A stretch of DNA of 64,000 bases from Oxalicibacterium flavum (GTDB taxonomy: Bacteria; Pseudomonadota; Gammaproteobacteria; Burkholderiales; Burkholderiaceae_D): positions 310,001 through 374,000 of the forward strand of contig NZ_BMCG01000004.1 in the NCBI RefSeq assembly GCF_014635065.1. Reading direction: 5' to 3'. Positions within the stretch are counted from its first letter, which is position 1. Each line of letters opens with the position of its first letter. Positions 8,829 through 17,230 of this stretch are shown piece after piece. The notes below the pieces were generated by a model. It was not told the origin of the DNA. It did no database searches and worked only from the letters and a program-made list of their open reading frames with translations. Both the position numbers and the translations under genes were made by a program.

Positions 8829-9458
8829 CTACTGCCACTTTTCATAATTATTTACATCCATATGAACATTGTCCACGTGTGACAGGCGATATTCGTGAGT
8901 AAAAAATTGTTGCAACTCAATTTTGGTAGAGCCGACTCCCATGGCCTGAGCTTTCAATAGATATTGCTTCGCTGCTTGAAGATTTGGACGTAAAAACAGC
9001 TGAAGTCCGTACTTCAGAACCAAACCTTTCAAGAAATAGCCCATAGCATCGTCTTGTTGTATCAAGTAATCGATCGACTCCATTACGAAATCGGGATTGC
9101 TAAGGAAATTACTTCCTGAGGTGCTGGTTGAACCACCGGTGTACGCAGCCAAGGTCAATCCATATAACAGTGGAGCAGAGGTATGCTCAACATTTGTTGA
9201 TATTTGAGAGCCTATGCGTTTTTGGATGAATTTATAGAATGGTTGAATGCATTCTGCATCAAGTATTAGATGTCTATGTCGATTTACTAACGTAGTTAGA
9301 ATGTTTGATGCGCGGTCATATGCGACGTTGTAAGTTTGTCGATGGGTATCGGCACAAGTTGTGAGTACCTTTTCTTTGACTCGTACCCACTCGTGCTCCA
9401 GATTTTCATCTGTCATGGTGGCAGGATTCTTAAGGCTGCTGAGAAGAGTCCTAAACAT
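8829..9458 (-). CDS. Unrecognised AT-rich orphan protein (209 aa)
   Basis: I do not recognise this protein. It is hydrophilic, starts MFRTLLSSLKN, has no signal peptide or clear membrane helix, contains a Gly/Ser/Thr patch (AAYTGGSTSTSGS, about residue 105), and ends with helical segments whose wording (AMGYFLKGLVLKYG ... AAKQYLLKAQAMG) resembles TPR/Sel1-like helices. Base composition is plainly more AT-rich than all neighbours, and codons such as AAA, ATT and TTT are frequent. It sits between cyaY and mrcA, with its stop 8 bp from the cyaY stop and its start 45 bp downstream of mrcA, which is consistent with a recent insertion. Expression might depend on mrcA read-through. Confidence 0.65.
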   Translation of the reverse strand: MFRTLLSSLKNPATMTDENLEHEWVRVKEKVLTTCADTHRQTYNVAYDRASNILTTLVNRHRHLILDAECIQPFYKFIQKRIGSQISTNVEHTSAPLLYGLTLAAYTGGSTSTSGSNFLSNPDFVMESIDYLIQQDDAMGYFLKGLVLKYGLQLFLRPNLQAAKQYLLKAQAMGVGSTKIELQQFFTHEYRLSHVDNVHMDVNNYEKWQ

Positions 9459-9503
9459 GCGCGAAATCCTTAGATTGACAACTGTATTGCACCGGAAAGG
9501 CGA

Positions 9504-11852
9504 TTAGAACAACTCGTTCTTGACCTCGTCGCGCGTCGGCTGTCCCTGCCATTGTTCGCCCGGCACGTCGAGGCTGCGTACGCCGAGCCCCGGCGGATTC
9601 TCGGCATAGAAATAATCGCCATTGGCCTGGATGATGCCGTCCGGGATGTCGCGCGTGACCATGGGCACGCCCTTGAGCGCCTTTTCCATGTAGCTGATCC
9701 AGATCGGCAGGGCGAGGCCTCCGCCGGTTTCGCGGCTGCCCAGATTGCGCGGCTGGTCGAAGCCGATCCACGCCACGCCGACCAGCTCCGGCTGGTAGCC
9801 GGCGAACCACGCATCGAAGGAATCGTTGGTGGTGCCGGTCTTGCCGGCCAGATCGGTGCGATTGAGTGTCTTGGCGCGGCTGGCGGTACCGGAGTTGACG
9901 ACTTCCTTGAGCATGCTGTCCATCAGGAAGGCATTGCGCGCATCGATCACACGGTTGCTTTCGTCGCCGGCCTTGTCGGGCTTGGCCTGCGACAGCAGGC
10001 GGCCTTCGGCGTCGGTGATGCGCGAGATCAGGTAGGGATTGACCTTGTAGCCGCCGTTGGCGAAGACCGCGTAGGCGCCCGCCATCTGCAGCGGCGTGAC
10101 AACGCCGGCGCCGAGCGCCAGCGTCAGGTAGGGTGGGTTCCTGGCCGCATCGAAGCCGAAGCGCGTGATGTATTCCTGGCCGTACTTGGCGCCGATCTTG
10201 TGCAGGATGCGGATCGAGATCATGTTCTTCGATTTCGCCAGACCCTTGCGCATGGTCATCGGGCCGTCGTACTTGCCGTCGTAGTTCTTCGGTTCCCACG
10301 GCGGGCCGCCGGTGGTGCCGCTGCTGAAGCTGATCGGCGCGTCGTTGATCAGGGTAGATGGCGACAGTCCCTTTTCAAGCGAGGCGGAATAGATGAACGG
10401 CTTGAACGACGAACCCGGCTGGCGCCAGGCCTGCGTGACGTGATTGAACTTGCTGCGATTGAAATCGAAGCCGCCGACCAGCGCGCGGATCGCGCCATCG
10501 CGCGTATCGGCGGCGACGAACGCCGATTGCACTTCCGGCATCTGCGTCACGCTCCAGTCCTTGCCTTCCTGCATGACACGGATGACGGCGCCGCGCCGGA
10601 CCTTCTTGCCGGGGGGCGCATTGTCGCGCAGCAGTTGTGCGGCAAAGCGCAGGCCTTCGCCCTGGATGGCGAGCTCCTCGCCGGAAATCAATACGGCGCG
10701 GATCAGCTTGGGCGTGGCTTCCAGCACCACGGCCGCGACCAGGCCGTCGCTGTCCGGATGGTTGGCCAGTTCGACCTCGATCGCGTCCTCGGCCTCTTCC
10801 TTGCTGTCGGGGATCTCGATGAAGTTTTCCGGGCCGCGATAGGCTTGCCGCTTTTCGTAGGCCATCACGCCGCGCCGCACCGCCAGGTAGGCGGCATCCT
10901 GGTCGGCCTTGGTGATGGTGGTGAAAACGTTCAGGCCGCGCGTGTAGGTTTCTTCCTTGAACTGTTCATAGACCAGTTGGCGCGCCATTTCTGAAATGTA
11001 TTCGGCATGGACGCCGAACTCGCTGCTGTTGGTCTTGATCTTGAGTTCTTCCTCGCGTGCCTCGTTGTACTGCGGCTCGCTGATGTAGCCGAGCATGTAC
11101 ATGCGCTGCAGGATGTATTGCTGGCGCGCCTTGGCGCGCTTGGGATTGACCACCGGGTTGTAGGCCGATGGTGCCTTGGGCAAGCCGGCCAGCATGGCGG
11201 CCTCGGCCACCGTGATGTCCTGCAGCTGCTTGCCGAAATAGATCTGTGCGGCGGAGGAGAAGCCATAGGCGCGCTGTCCCAGATAGATCTGGTTCATGTA
11301 GACCTCGAGAATCTGGTTCTTCGACAGGTTGCGCTCGATCTTCCACGCCAGCAGGACTTCATAAATCTTGCGCTTCAGGGTCTGTTCGCTGGACAGAAAG
11401 AAGTTGCGCGCGACCTGCTGCGTGATGGTGGAGGCGCCCTGCCGCGCACCGCCGCCGAGGTTGTGCAGGGCGGCGCGCGCGATACCGAGGTAATCGACGC
11501 CGCCGTGTTCGAAGAAGCGGTCGTCCTCGATCGCCAGCACGGCCTTCTTCATGATGTCCGGAATATGGTTGATGCGCACCAGATTGCGTCTTTCTTCGCC
11601 AAATTCGCCGATCAGGACGTTATCTGCGGAGAAAATGCGCAGTGGAATCTTGGGGCGGTAGTCGGTCAGCGAGTCCAGCGCAGGCAGGTTCGGGTAAGCC
11701 AGCGCCAGCGCGAACACCAGGATCAGGGCGCCAATCGTTCCCAATCCGGCCACCAGACCGATGAATCCCAGGAACAGACGTAATGCGGTGGAAGATGCGC
11801 GTTTGGGCGCCTTGTCGGACTTGTCTTTGGAGGCGGATTTTTGGGAAGCCAT
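9504..11852 (-). CDS. mrcA: Penicillin-binding protein 1A (bifunctional class A PBP)
   Basis: A 782-aa peptidoglycan synthase: short cytosolic N-terminus rich in Lys/Ser, one membrane anchor (residues about 24-50), GT51 glycosyltransferase domain with EDDRFFEHGG and GASTITQQVARN, and a transpeptidase domain with SxxK (GSSFKPFIY), SxN (SKN) and KTG (GKTGTTNDSFDAWF) motifs. The ATG at 11852 (MASQKSASK) is chosen for the basic N-terminus; the open frame extends 50 codons upstream without family resemblance. It is divergent from pilMNOPQ, a conserved betaproteobacterial and gammaproteobacterial neighbourhood. Confidence 0.95.
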   Translation of the reverse strand: MASQKSASKDKSDKAPKRASSTALRLFLGFIGLVAGLGTIGALILVFALALAYPNLPALDSLTDYRPKIPLRIFSADNVLIGEFGEERRNLVRINHIPDIMKKAVLAIEDDRFFEHGGVDYLGIARAALHNLGGGARQGASTITQQVARNFFLSSEQTLKRKIYEVLLAWKIERNLSKNQILEVYMNQIYLGQRAYGFSSAAQIYFGKQLQDITVAEAAMLAGLPKAPSAYNPVVNPKRAKARQQYILQRMYMLGYISEPQYNEAREEELKIKTNSSEFGVHAEYISEMARQLVYEQFKEETYTRGLNVFTTITKADQDAAYLAVRRGVMAYEKRQAYRGPENFIEIPDSKEEAEDAIEVELANHPDSDGLVAAVVLEATPKLIRAVLISGEELAIQGEGLRFAAQLLRDNAPPGKKVRRGAVIRVMQEGKDWSVTQMPEVQSAFVAADTRDGAIRALVGGFDFNRSKFNHVTQAWRQPGSSFKPFIYSASLEKGLSPSTLINDAPISFSSGTTGGPPWEPKNYDGKYDGPMTMRKGLAKSKNMISIRILHKIGAKYGQEYITRFGFDAARNPPYLTLALGAGVVTPLQMAGAYAVFANGGYKVNPYLISRITDAEGRLLSQAKPDKAGDESNRVIDARNAFLMDSMLKEVVNSGTASRAKTLNRTDLAGKTGTTNDSFDAWFAGYQPELVGVAWIGFDQPRNLGSRETGGGLALPIWISYMEKALKGVPMVTRDIPDGIIQANGDYFYAENPPGLGVRSLDVPGEQWQGQPTRDEVKNELF

Positions 11853-11882
11853 GCAAGGGGAAATGAGAGAGGTATCCGCTCC

Positions 11883-11911
11883 ATTATAGCGGCGTGCCTG
11901 TGACGATTTAA
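11883..11911 (-). promoter_or_regulatory. Predicted sigma-70 promoter for mrcA
   Basis: On the minus strand TTAAAT (11911-11906) and a perfect TATAAT (11888-11883) are spaced 17 bp; transcription would begin about 25 nt before the mrcA ATG. The -35 matches consensus at only three positions. Confidence 0.5.
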
Positions 11912-11952
11912 CGAATCCCGCCGAATATCGGCAAAGGTGTTGCGTGGACATT

Positions 11953-11968
11953 TGGCAACGCATTTGCA
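11953..11968 (+). promoter_or_regulatory. Possible sigma-54 promoter upstream of pilM
   Basis: The sequence TGGCAACGCATTTGCA has GG at 11954-11955 and GC at 11966-11967 with the strict sigma-54 spacing (TGGCA-N6-TTGCA) and differs from consensus mainly at the sixth and seventh bases. Start would be near 11979, leaving a leader of about 180 nt before pilM. rpoN is encoded in this window. Confidence 0.4.
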
Positions 11969-11988
11969 AATTTCCGGAAGGAAATGTC

Positions 11989-12018
11989 TTTACACTTTCC
12001 AATTCTTGGCGCTAGGAT
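11989..12018 (+). promoter_or_regulatory. Possible sigma-70 promoter for pilM
   Basis: TTTACA (11989-11994) and TAGGAT (12013-12018) are separated by 18 bp, rightward towards pilM. It would compete with or supplement the sigma-54-like element about 25 bp upstream. Confidence 0.35.
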
Positions 12019-12161
12019 TTGGAGCAATGTTGCACACAGGCATGCAAATCGCCGGTTCCTGAATGCTTGTCGTCAAAACGCTGTGGCACGGATGTCGGCG
12101 CCAGACCGATACAAATAGCGTGACGTTTCAATCAGATAAGAAGATTTGAGGGAGAGTCAGC

Positions 12162-13235
12162 TTGGCCTTTGATTTCGGTGCCCTGTTCGGCAGGAAGAAG
12201 CTGCCGCTGGTCGGTCTTGACATCAGCAGTTCGGGGATCAGGCTGGTCGAGCTGTCCGATGCGGGCAAGAACCAGCTGCGTCTGGAATGTTTTGCCACCG
12301 AACCGCTGCCGCGCGGCGCGGTGGTCGACGGCAATATCGAGAACATCGAGCAGGTATCGGACGCAGTGGCCCGCGCCTGGAAGAAGAGCGGCACGCGCGC
12401 CAAACAGGTGGCGCTCGGCATGCCGCCAGCCTCCGTCATCACCAAGAAAATCATTCTGCCCGGTTCGCTGTCCGAGGATAACCTCGAGCTTCAGGTCGAG
12501 ACCGAGGCCAGCCAGTACATCCCGTTCGCGCTCGACGAAGTGCGTCTCGATTTCGACGTGATCGGCCCGGCCGACAATTCTCCTGAAGACATCGAAGTGA
12601 TGCTGGCTGCGACGCGCAAGGAGAAGGTCGAGGACCGCGTTGCGGTCGCGCAGGCGGCCGGCCTCAAGCCGACCGTGATGGATATCGAATCCTATGCGGC
12701 GCGCGCCGCCATCGAGCGCATCACGCGGCAGAAGTCGCAACGCGGCCAGATTCTCGGGCTGTTCCAGATCGGCACCAATGTCACGCACGTCTCCATCCTG
12801 CAGGACGGTGAGGTGCTTTATGAGCGCGAGCAGCCGTTCGGCGGTCATTCGCTGACGCAGGATATCGTGCGCAATTACGGCCTGTCCTACGAAGAGGCCG
12901 AGCTTCGCAAGAAAACCGGCGATCTGCCGGACGGCTATCAGACCGATATCCTGGAGCCTTTTCTGGAGAACGCCGCACTCGAAGTCACGCGCGCCATCCA
13001 GTTCTTCTTCACTTCCACGCCCTACAGCCAGATCGACCAGCTCTTTCTGGCTGGCGGCTGCGCCACCATTCCCGGCCTGGTTGAAACGGTCGCCGATCGC
13101 ACGCGGATATCGACGGCAGTCGTCAGTCCCTTTGCCGGTATGCAGCTCGGCCCGAATGTGCGCGAAAAGCAGTTGCGTGCCGAAGCGCCAGCCTATCTGG
13201 TGGCTTGCGGTCTGGCGATGCGGAGGTTCGACTGA
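12162..13235 (+). CDS. pilM: Type IV pilus assembly ATPase-like protein PilM
   Basis: A 357-aa cytoplasmic actin-like protein that docks on the PilN N-terminus and links the pilus motor to the PilNOP alignment complex. The actin-fold phosphate motif is near the N-terminus (GLDISSSGIRLVEL) and a second nucleotide motif follows later (GLFQIGTNVTHVSIL; FLAGGCATIPGL). The start is a TTG at 12162 preceded by GGGAG at good spacing; the encoded MAFDFGALFGRKK start matches PilM proteins. First gene of pilMNOPQ; overlaps pilN by 1 nt (TGATG). Confidence 0.95.
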   Translation: MAFDFGALFGRKKLPLVGLDISSSGIRLVELSDAGKNQLRLECFATEPLPRGAVVDGNIENIEQVSDAVARAWKKSGTRAKQVALGMPPASVITKKIILPGSLSEDNLELQVETEASQYIPFALDEVRLDFDVIGPADNSPEDIEVMLAATRKEKVEDRVAVAQAAGLKPTVMDIESYAARAAIERITRQKSQRGQILGLFQIGTNVTHVSILQDGEVLYEREQPFGGHSLTQDIVRNYGLSYEEAELRKKTGDLPDGYQTDILEPFLENAALEVTRAIQFFFTSTPYSQIDQLFLAGGCATIPGLVETVADRTRISTAVVSPFAGMQLGPNVREKQLRAEAPAYLVACGLAMRRFD

Positions 13236-13864
13236 TGATCCGTATCAATCTGCTCCCGCACCGGGAGGAAAGGCGCAAGCAGCGCAAGCAGGCATTTGTC
13301 GCATTGATGCTGGCCAGTGCCGTGGTCGGTGCGTTGATCGTGGCCGCGGTCGGCGGCTATTTCGCCAGCCGTCTGGCGAACCAGGAAACGCGCAACCAGT
13401 ACATCAAGGCCGAGAATGCGCGTCTCGATGTGCAGATCAAGGAAGTCGCCACCCTGCGGCAGGATATCGAGGCGCTGAAGGCGCGCCAGCAGGCGGTCGA
13501 AGATCTGCAGAGCGATCGCAACCAGCCGGTCTATCTGCTCGACGAACTGGCGCAGCAGGTGCCCGAAGGCGTCTATCTGAAGGCTTTCCAGCAGAACGGC
13601 CAGCGCGTGAAGCTCAACGGCTACGCGCAATCGAACGAGCGGGTCTCCGAGCTGCTGCGCAATCTGGGCAACCGTTCTCCGTGGCTCGAGAAGCCGGATC
13701 TGGTCGAGATCCGTTCGGTCAGTCTCGGTCAGGGCAGGGGCAACGACGCCAAGCGCGTCTTCGAATTCACCGTCAATGTCGATATCCGCCGCCCGCGTGA
13801 CATGGAGCCGGCTGCGGCCGAAACCGACAGCGGTGCGCCAGGCAAGCCTGCCAAACGTTCCTGA
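13235..13864 (+). CDS. pilN: Type IV pilus inner-membrane protein PilN
   Basis: A 209-aa bitopic inner-membrane protein. The cytosolic N-terminus MIRINLLPHREERRKQRK is the conserved INLLP motif that binds PilM; a single membrane helix (residues about 23-45), a periplasmic coiled coil (about 50-95) and a ferredoxin-like fold follow. It heterodimerises with PilO. The start overlaps the pilM stop by 1 nt. The Ala/Pro-rich tail is likely flexible. Confidence 0.95.
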   Translation: MIRINLLPHREERRKQRKQAFVALMLASAVVGALIVAAVGGYFASRLANQETRNQYIKAENARLDVQIKEVATLRQDIEALKARQQAVEDLQSDRNQPVYLLDELAQQVPEGVYLKAFQQNGQRVKLNGYAQSNERVSELLRNLGNRSPWLEKPDLVEIRSVSLGQGRGNDAKRVFEFTVNVDIRRPRDMEPAAAETDSGAPGKPAKRS

Positions 13865-13879
13865 CCGAAGAGATCGCAT

Positions 13880-14548
13880 ATGGCAGACCTGAAAAACATC
13901 GGTGAAACCGTCAGCGCCCAGTTCCGCGGACTCAACGGCCTGCATCCCGGACAGTGGCCGATCGTGCCGCGTGCGCTGTGTGCGCTCGGCGTGGCAGCGG
14001 CCGTGGTGGCACTGGGATGGTTCTTTTACTGGAGCGATCAGATGGAAGACATCGATCGCGCCGTGGCGCAGGAAGCGCAGTTGCGCGACGCCTACAAGAG
14101 CAAGGTGCAGCAGGCGGTCAACCTGGAAGCGCTGCGCAAGCAGAAGGAGCAGGTCAACCAGTACGTCTCGACGCTCGAAAAGCAGTTGCCGAGCAAGGCC
14201 GAAATGGATGCGCTGCTGTCGGACATCAATCAGGCCGGCCTTGGCCGCGGCCTGCAGTTCCAGTTGTTCAAGCCGGGGCAGGTGGTGGTGCGTGACTACT
14301 ATGCCGAGCTGCCGATCGACATCAAGGTGACCGGGACCTACCACGATGTCGGGGCCTTCACGAGCGACATCGCCAACCTGCCGCGCATCGTCACCCTGAA
14401 CAAGCTGAACCTGGTCGCCGGCAAGGACGGCGCGCTGACACTGGAGGCGGTTGCCAAGACCTTCCGCTATCTCGACGACGAGGAAATCGCGGCGCAGCGC
14501 AAGGCTGCTGCCGACAAGAAAAAAGCAAAGGGAGCACGGAAGAAATGA
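13880..14548 (+). CDS. pilO: Type IV pilus inner-membrane protein PilO
   Basis: A 222-aa bitopic protein with one transmembrane helix (about residues 35-53, ALGVAAAVVALGWFFYW), a periplasmic coiled coil (about 58-105) and a ferredoxin-like domain, the PilO architecture. PilN-PilO dimers transmit motor action and contact the lipoprotein PilP. It ends with a lysine-rich tail (KKAKGARKK) and overlaps pilP by 4 nt (ATGA), which indicates translational coupling. Confidence 0.94.
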   Translation: MADLKNIGETVSAQFRGLNGLHPGQWPIVPRALCALGVAAAVVALGWFFYWSDQMEDIDRAVAQEAQLRDAYKSKVQQAVNLEALRKQKEQVNQYVSTLEKQLPSKAEMDALLSDINQAGLGRGLQFQLFKPGQVVVRDYYAELPIDIKVTGTYHDVGAFTSDIANLPRIVTLNKLNLVAGKDGALTLEAVAKTFRYLDDEEIAAQRKAAADKKKAKGARKK

Positions 14549-15078
14549 ACGCCTTTCCGCTTCGTCTGACAGGAACCCTTGTGCTGCTTGCCGTCTTGTC
14601 CGGTTGCGGCGGCAGCGACACGGCGGAGCTGCGCCAGTGGATGGATCAGACCCGTGCGCAAAGTCGCGTCTCGATCAAGCCCTTGTCCGAACCCAAGAAA
14701 TTCACGCCCTTCACCTATGAGGCCAACGGCCGCGAAGACCCATACAGCGCGCGCAAGCTGGAGACTGCGCTCGCGAAGGCGGCCAAGACCGGCGGCATCC
14801 GGCCCGACCTCGACCGCCGCCGCGAACCGCTGGAAAGCTATCCGCTCGATACCCTGCACATGGTTGGCACCTTGCAGAAGCCTGGACTGACCTATGCGCT
14901 GCTGCAGGTGGACAAGATCATTCATCAGGTCAAGGTCGGCAATTACGTCGGATCGAACATGGGGCGCGTGATCAACATCACCGAATCCGAAGTGCAGTTG
15001 GTGGAAACAGTCCAGGACGCGTCCGGCGAGTGGGTCGAACGCGAAGCCAAGCTTGAATTGCAGGAGACGCAAAAATGA
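14545..15078 (+). CDS. pilP: Type IV pilus lipoprotein PilP
   Basis: A 177-aa inner-membrane-anchored lipoprotein: signal peptide with lipobox LSGC (Cys21), a disordered linker (with PFTYEANGREDPYS) that binds PilNO, and a C-terminal beta-sandwich (LDTLHMVGTLQKPG ... VGNYVGSNMGRV) that contacts the PilQ secretin. Overlaps pilO upstream and pilQ downstream by 4 nt each. Confidence 0.95.
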   Translation: MNAFPLRLTGTLVLLAVLSGCGGSDTAELRQWMDQTRAQSRVSIKPLSEPKKFTPFTYEANGREDPYSARKLETALAKAAKTGGIRPDLDRRREPLESYPLDTLHMVGTLQKPGLTYALLQVDKIIHQVKVGNYVGSNMGRVINITESEVQLVETVQDASGEWVEREAKLELQETQK

Positions 15079-17171
15079 TGGCGTATCAAAAACAGGTTTC
15101 GGGTATGCAGTTCGTGCGAAGTATGGGATGCATCCTGGCGTTCGCGTTCCTGGCAATGGCAGGCCGCACGGCGCTTGCCGCCTCCAATGAAATCCAGTCG
15201 ATCACCTCGACCCAGCAGGGCAGCAATGTGGTGGTCAAGATCGAACTGAAGAATCCGGTGGCGGCGCTGCCCATGGGGTTCTCGATCACCAGCCCGGCGC
15301 GCATCGCGCTCGACTTCGCCGATACGGCGAATGCGACCGGCAAGGGCATGCAGGAAATCGGACTGGGTGACGTACGCAACGTCAATGTGGTGCAGGCCGG
15401 CGAACGTTCGCGCCTGGTGTTCAATCTGCAGCGTTCCCTCAACTATGCCACCGCGATCGACGGCAATGCCGTGGTCGTGACCATCGATGGTTCGGGCGGC
15501 CCGGCCGCGGCAGTGAATGCATCTGGGCTGCCGGTCGCACCCGCGCAGCAGGCGGCTGGCCGGCATGCGCTGCGCGATATCGATTTCCGTCGCGGCAACA
15601 ACGGTGAGGGCCGCGTGGTGGTCGATCTGCCGGGCAGCCAGATCGCGGTCGATGTACGCCAGGTCGGCAAGAAGATCGAGGTAGATTTCCTCAAGGCCAG
15701 CCTGCCGCAGGTGCTGCGCCGGCGCCTCGACGTTGCTGACTTCGGCACGCCGGTCAACACCATCACCACCCAGCAGCAGGGCGACAACGTGCGCATGCTG
15801 ATCGAACCGCAAGGCAACTGGGAGCACAGTGCCTATCAGAGCGATACGCAACTGGTGATCGAGGTCAAGCCGATCCGCGAGGAACCCAACCGGCTCGGCA
15901 TGGGGACCCAGAATTATCGCGGCGAGAAGCTCTCGCTGAATTTCCAGAACGTCGATGTGCGCGCCGTGCTGCAGGTGATTGCCGACTTCACGGGTCTCAA
16001 CATCATCACCAGCGACACCGTCAGCGGCAATCTGACGCTGCGGCTGAAGGACGTGCCGTGGGATCAGGCACTCGACATCGTGATGCAGGCCAAAGGCCTG
16101 GATATGCGCAAGAACGGCACAGTGCTGTGGATCGCGCCGCGTGACGAACTGCTGACCAAGGAAAAGCTGGAGCTCGAGCAGCGCGCGCAGATCGCCGATC
16201 TGGAACCGGTGCGCACCGAAACCTTCCAACTCAACTACCAGAAGGCAGAAGCCTTCAAGCAGGTGTTCGGCATCGACGGCGGCAACCGCAGCATCCTGAC
16301 CAAGCGCGGCAGCGCGGTGGTCGACCCGCGCACCAACCAGTTGTTCGTGACCGACATCGCTTCCAAGCTCGAGGAAATCCGCGCGCTGGTGCAGAAGACC
16401 GATATCGCCAGCCGTCAGGTCATGATCGAGGCGCGCATCGTCGAAGCCAGCGATACCTTCAGCCGCGACCTCGGCGCCAAGCTGTCGTTCGGCGTGCGCA
16501 ACCAGGGCAACTACCAGCTTGGCGGTTCGCAGGCGGCGCCCGGCAGCAACGGCGCGCTGCCGACGCTGGGTAACAGCGCGGTCAGCCTGCCGGCATCGGC
16601 CATCAATTCGAACAACCCGGGCACCATCGCGCTGACGCTGTTCAACGCGGCGGCCACGCGTTTCATCGGGCTGGAGTTGTCGGCACTGGAAGCCGATGGC
16701 AAGGGCAAGGTGATTTCGAGTCCGCGCGTGATCACGGCCGACCAGTTGAAGGCATTGATCGAGCAGGGCACCGAACTGCCGTACCAGCAGGCGACGAGCT
16801 CGGGCGCGACCAGCATCTCTTTCCGCAAGGCCAACCTGAAGCTCGAGGTCACGCCGCAGATCACGCCGGACGGCAACGTGATCCTCGACGTCGACGTCAA
16901 CAAGGACAGCGTGGGTGCGGAGACGCGTGCCGGCTTCGCGATCGACACCAAGCACGTCAAGACGCAGGTGCTGATCGACAACGGCGGCACGGTCGTCATC
17001 GGCGGTATCTTCCAGCAGACCGAGCGCAACAACGTGGCCAAGGTGCCGCTGTTCGGCGACATTCCGGTGGTCGGCAACCTGTTCAAGAACACGCGCCGCG
17101 TTGACGAAAAAACCGAGCTGCTGATCTTCCTGACGCCCAAAATCCTCAACGACAAGGTGGCAATCAGGTAG
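15075..17171 (+). CDS. pilQ: Type IV pilus secretin PilQ
   Basis: A 698-aa outer-membrane secretin through which the pilus fibre passes. Domains in order: signal peptide (about 1-36), two peptidoglycan-binding AMIN domains (about 38-130 and 165-275), an STN/N0 domain beginning with LSLNFQNVDVRAVLQVIADF (about 285-360), an N1 domain, and the C-terminal secretin pore with GGTVVIGGIFQQTE and KVPLFGDIPVVGNLF signatures. Two ATG codons start the frame (15075, 15078); the first overlaps the pilP stop. No cognate pilotin is seen in the window. Confidence 0.96.
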   Translation: MMAYQKQVSGMQFVRSMGCILAFAFLAMAGRTALAASNEIQSITSTQQGSNVVVKIELKNPVAALPMGFSITSPARIALDFADTANATGKGMQEIGLGDVRNVNVVQAGERSRLVFNLQRSLNYATAIDGNAVVVTIDGSGGPAAAVNASGLPVAPAQQAAGRHALRDIDFRRGNNGEGRVVVDLPGSQIAVDVRQVGKKIEVDFLKASLPQVLRRRLDVADFGTPVNTITTQQQGDNVRMLIEPQGNWEHSAYQSDTQLVIEVKPIREEPNRLGMGTQNYRGEKLSLNFQNVDVRAVLQVIADFTGLNIITSDTVSGNLTLRLKDVPWDQALDIVMQAKGLDMRKNGTVLWIAPRDELLTKEKLELEQRAQIADLEPVRTETFQLNYQKAEAFKQVFGIDGGNRSILTKRGSAVVDPRTNQLFVTDIASKLEEIRALVQKTDIASRQVMIEARIVEASDTFSRDLGAKLSFGVRNQGNYQLGGSQAAPGSNGALPTLGNSAVSLPASAINSNNPGTIALTLFNAAATRFIGLELSALEADGKGKVISSPRVITADQLKALIEQGTELPYQQATSSGATSISFRKANLKLEVTPQITPDGNVILDVDVNKDSVGAETRAGFAIDTKHVKTQVLIDNGGTVVIGGIFQQTERNNVAKVPLFGDIPVVGNLFKNTRRVDEKTELLIFLTPKILNDKVAIR

Positions 17172-17230
17172 GATGCCGGTTGTAGGCAGCGCCATGTCGG
17201 CGTCTGCATCTGGCATGGAAGAGTGCGGTA

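Larger units (their letters stand above)
11853..12161. other. mrcA-pilM divergent intergenic region
   Basis: This 309-bp gap is AT-richer than its flanks and holds the promoters of both mrcA (leftward) and pilM (rightward). Visible elements: a perfect TATAAT for mrcA at 11888-11883, a sigma-54-like -24/-12 pair at 11953-11968, a sigma-70-like pair at 11989-12018, and a 10-bp palindrome ATTTGCAAAT (11962-11971). No further gene is evident. Confidence 0.6.

Noticed and set aside
14943-17216. A 757-codon minus-strand open frame across pilQ
   Set aside because: Antisense to the PilQ secretin with all its signatures; no domain in the antisense product.
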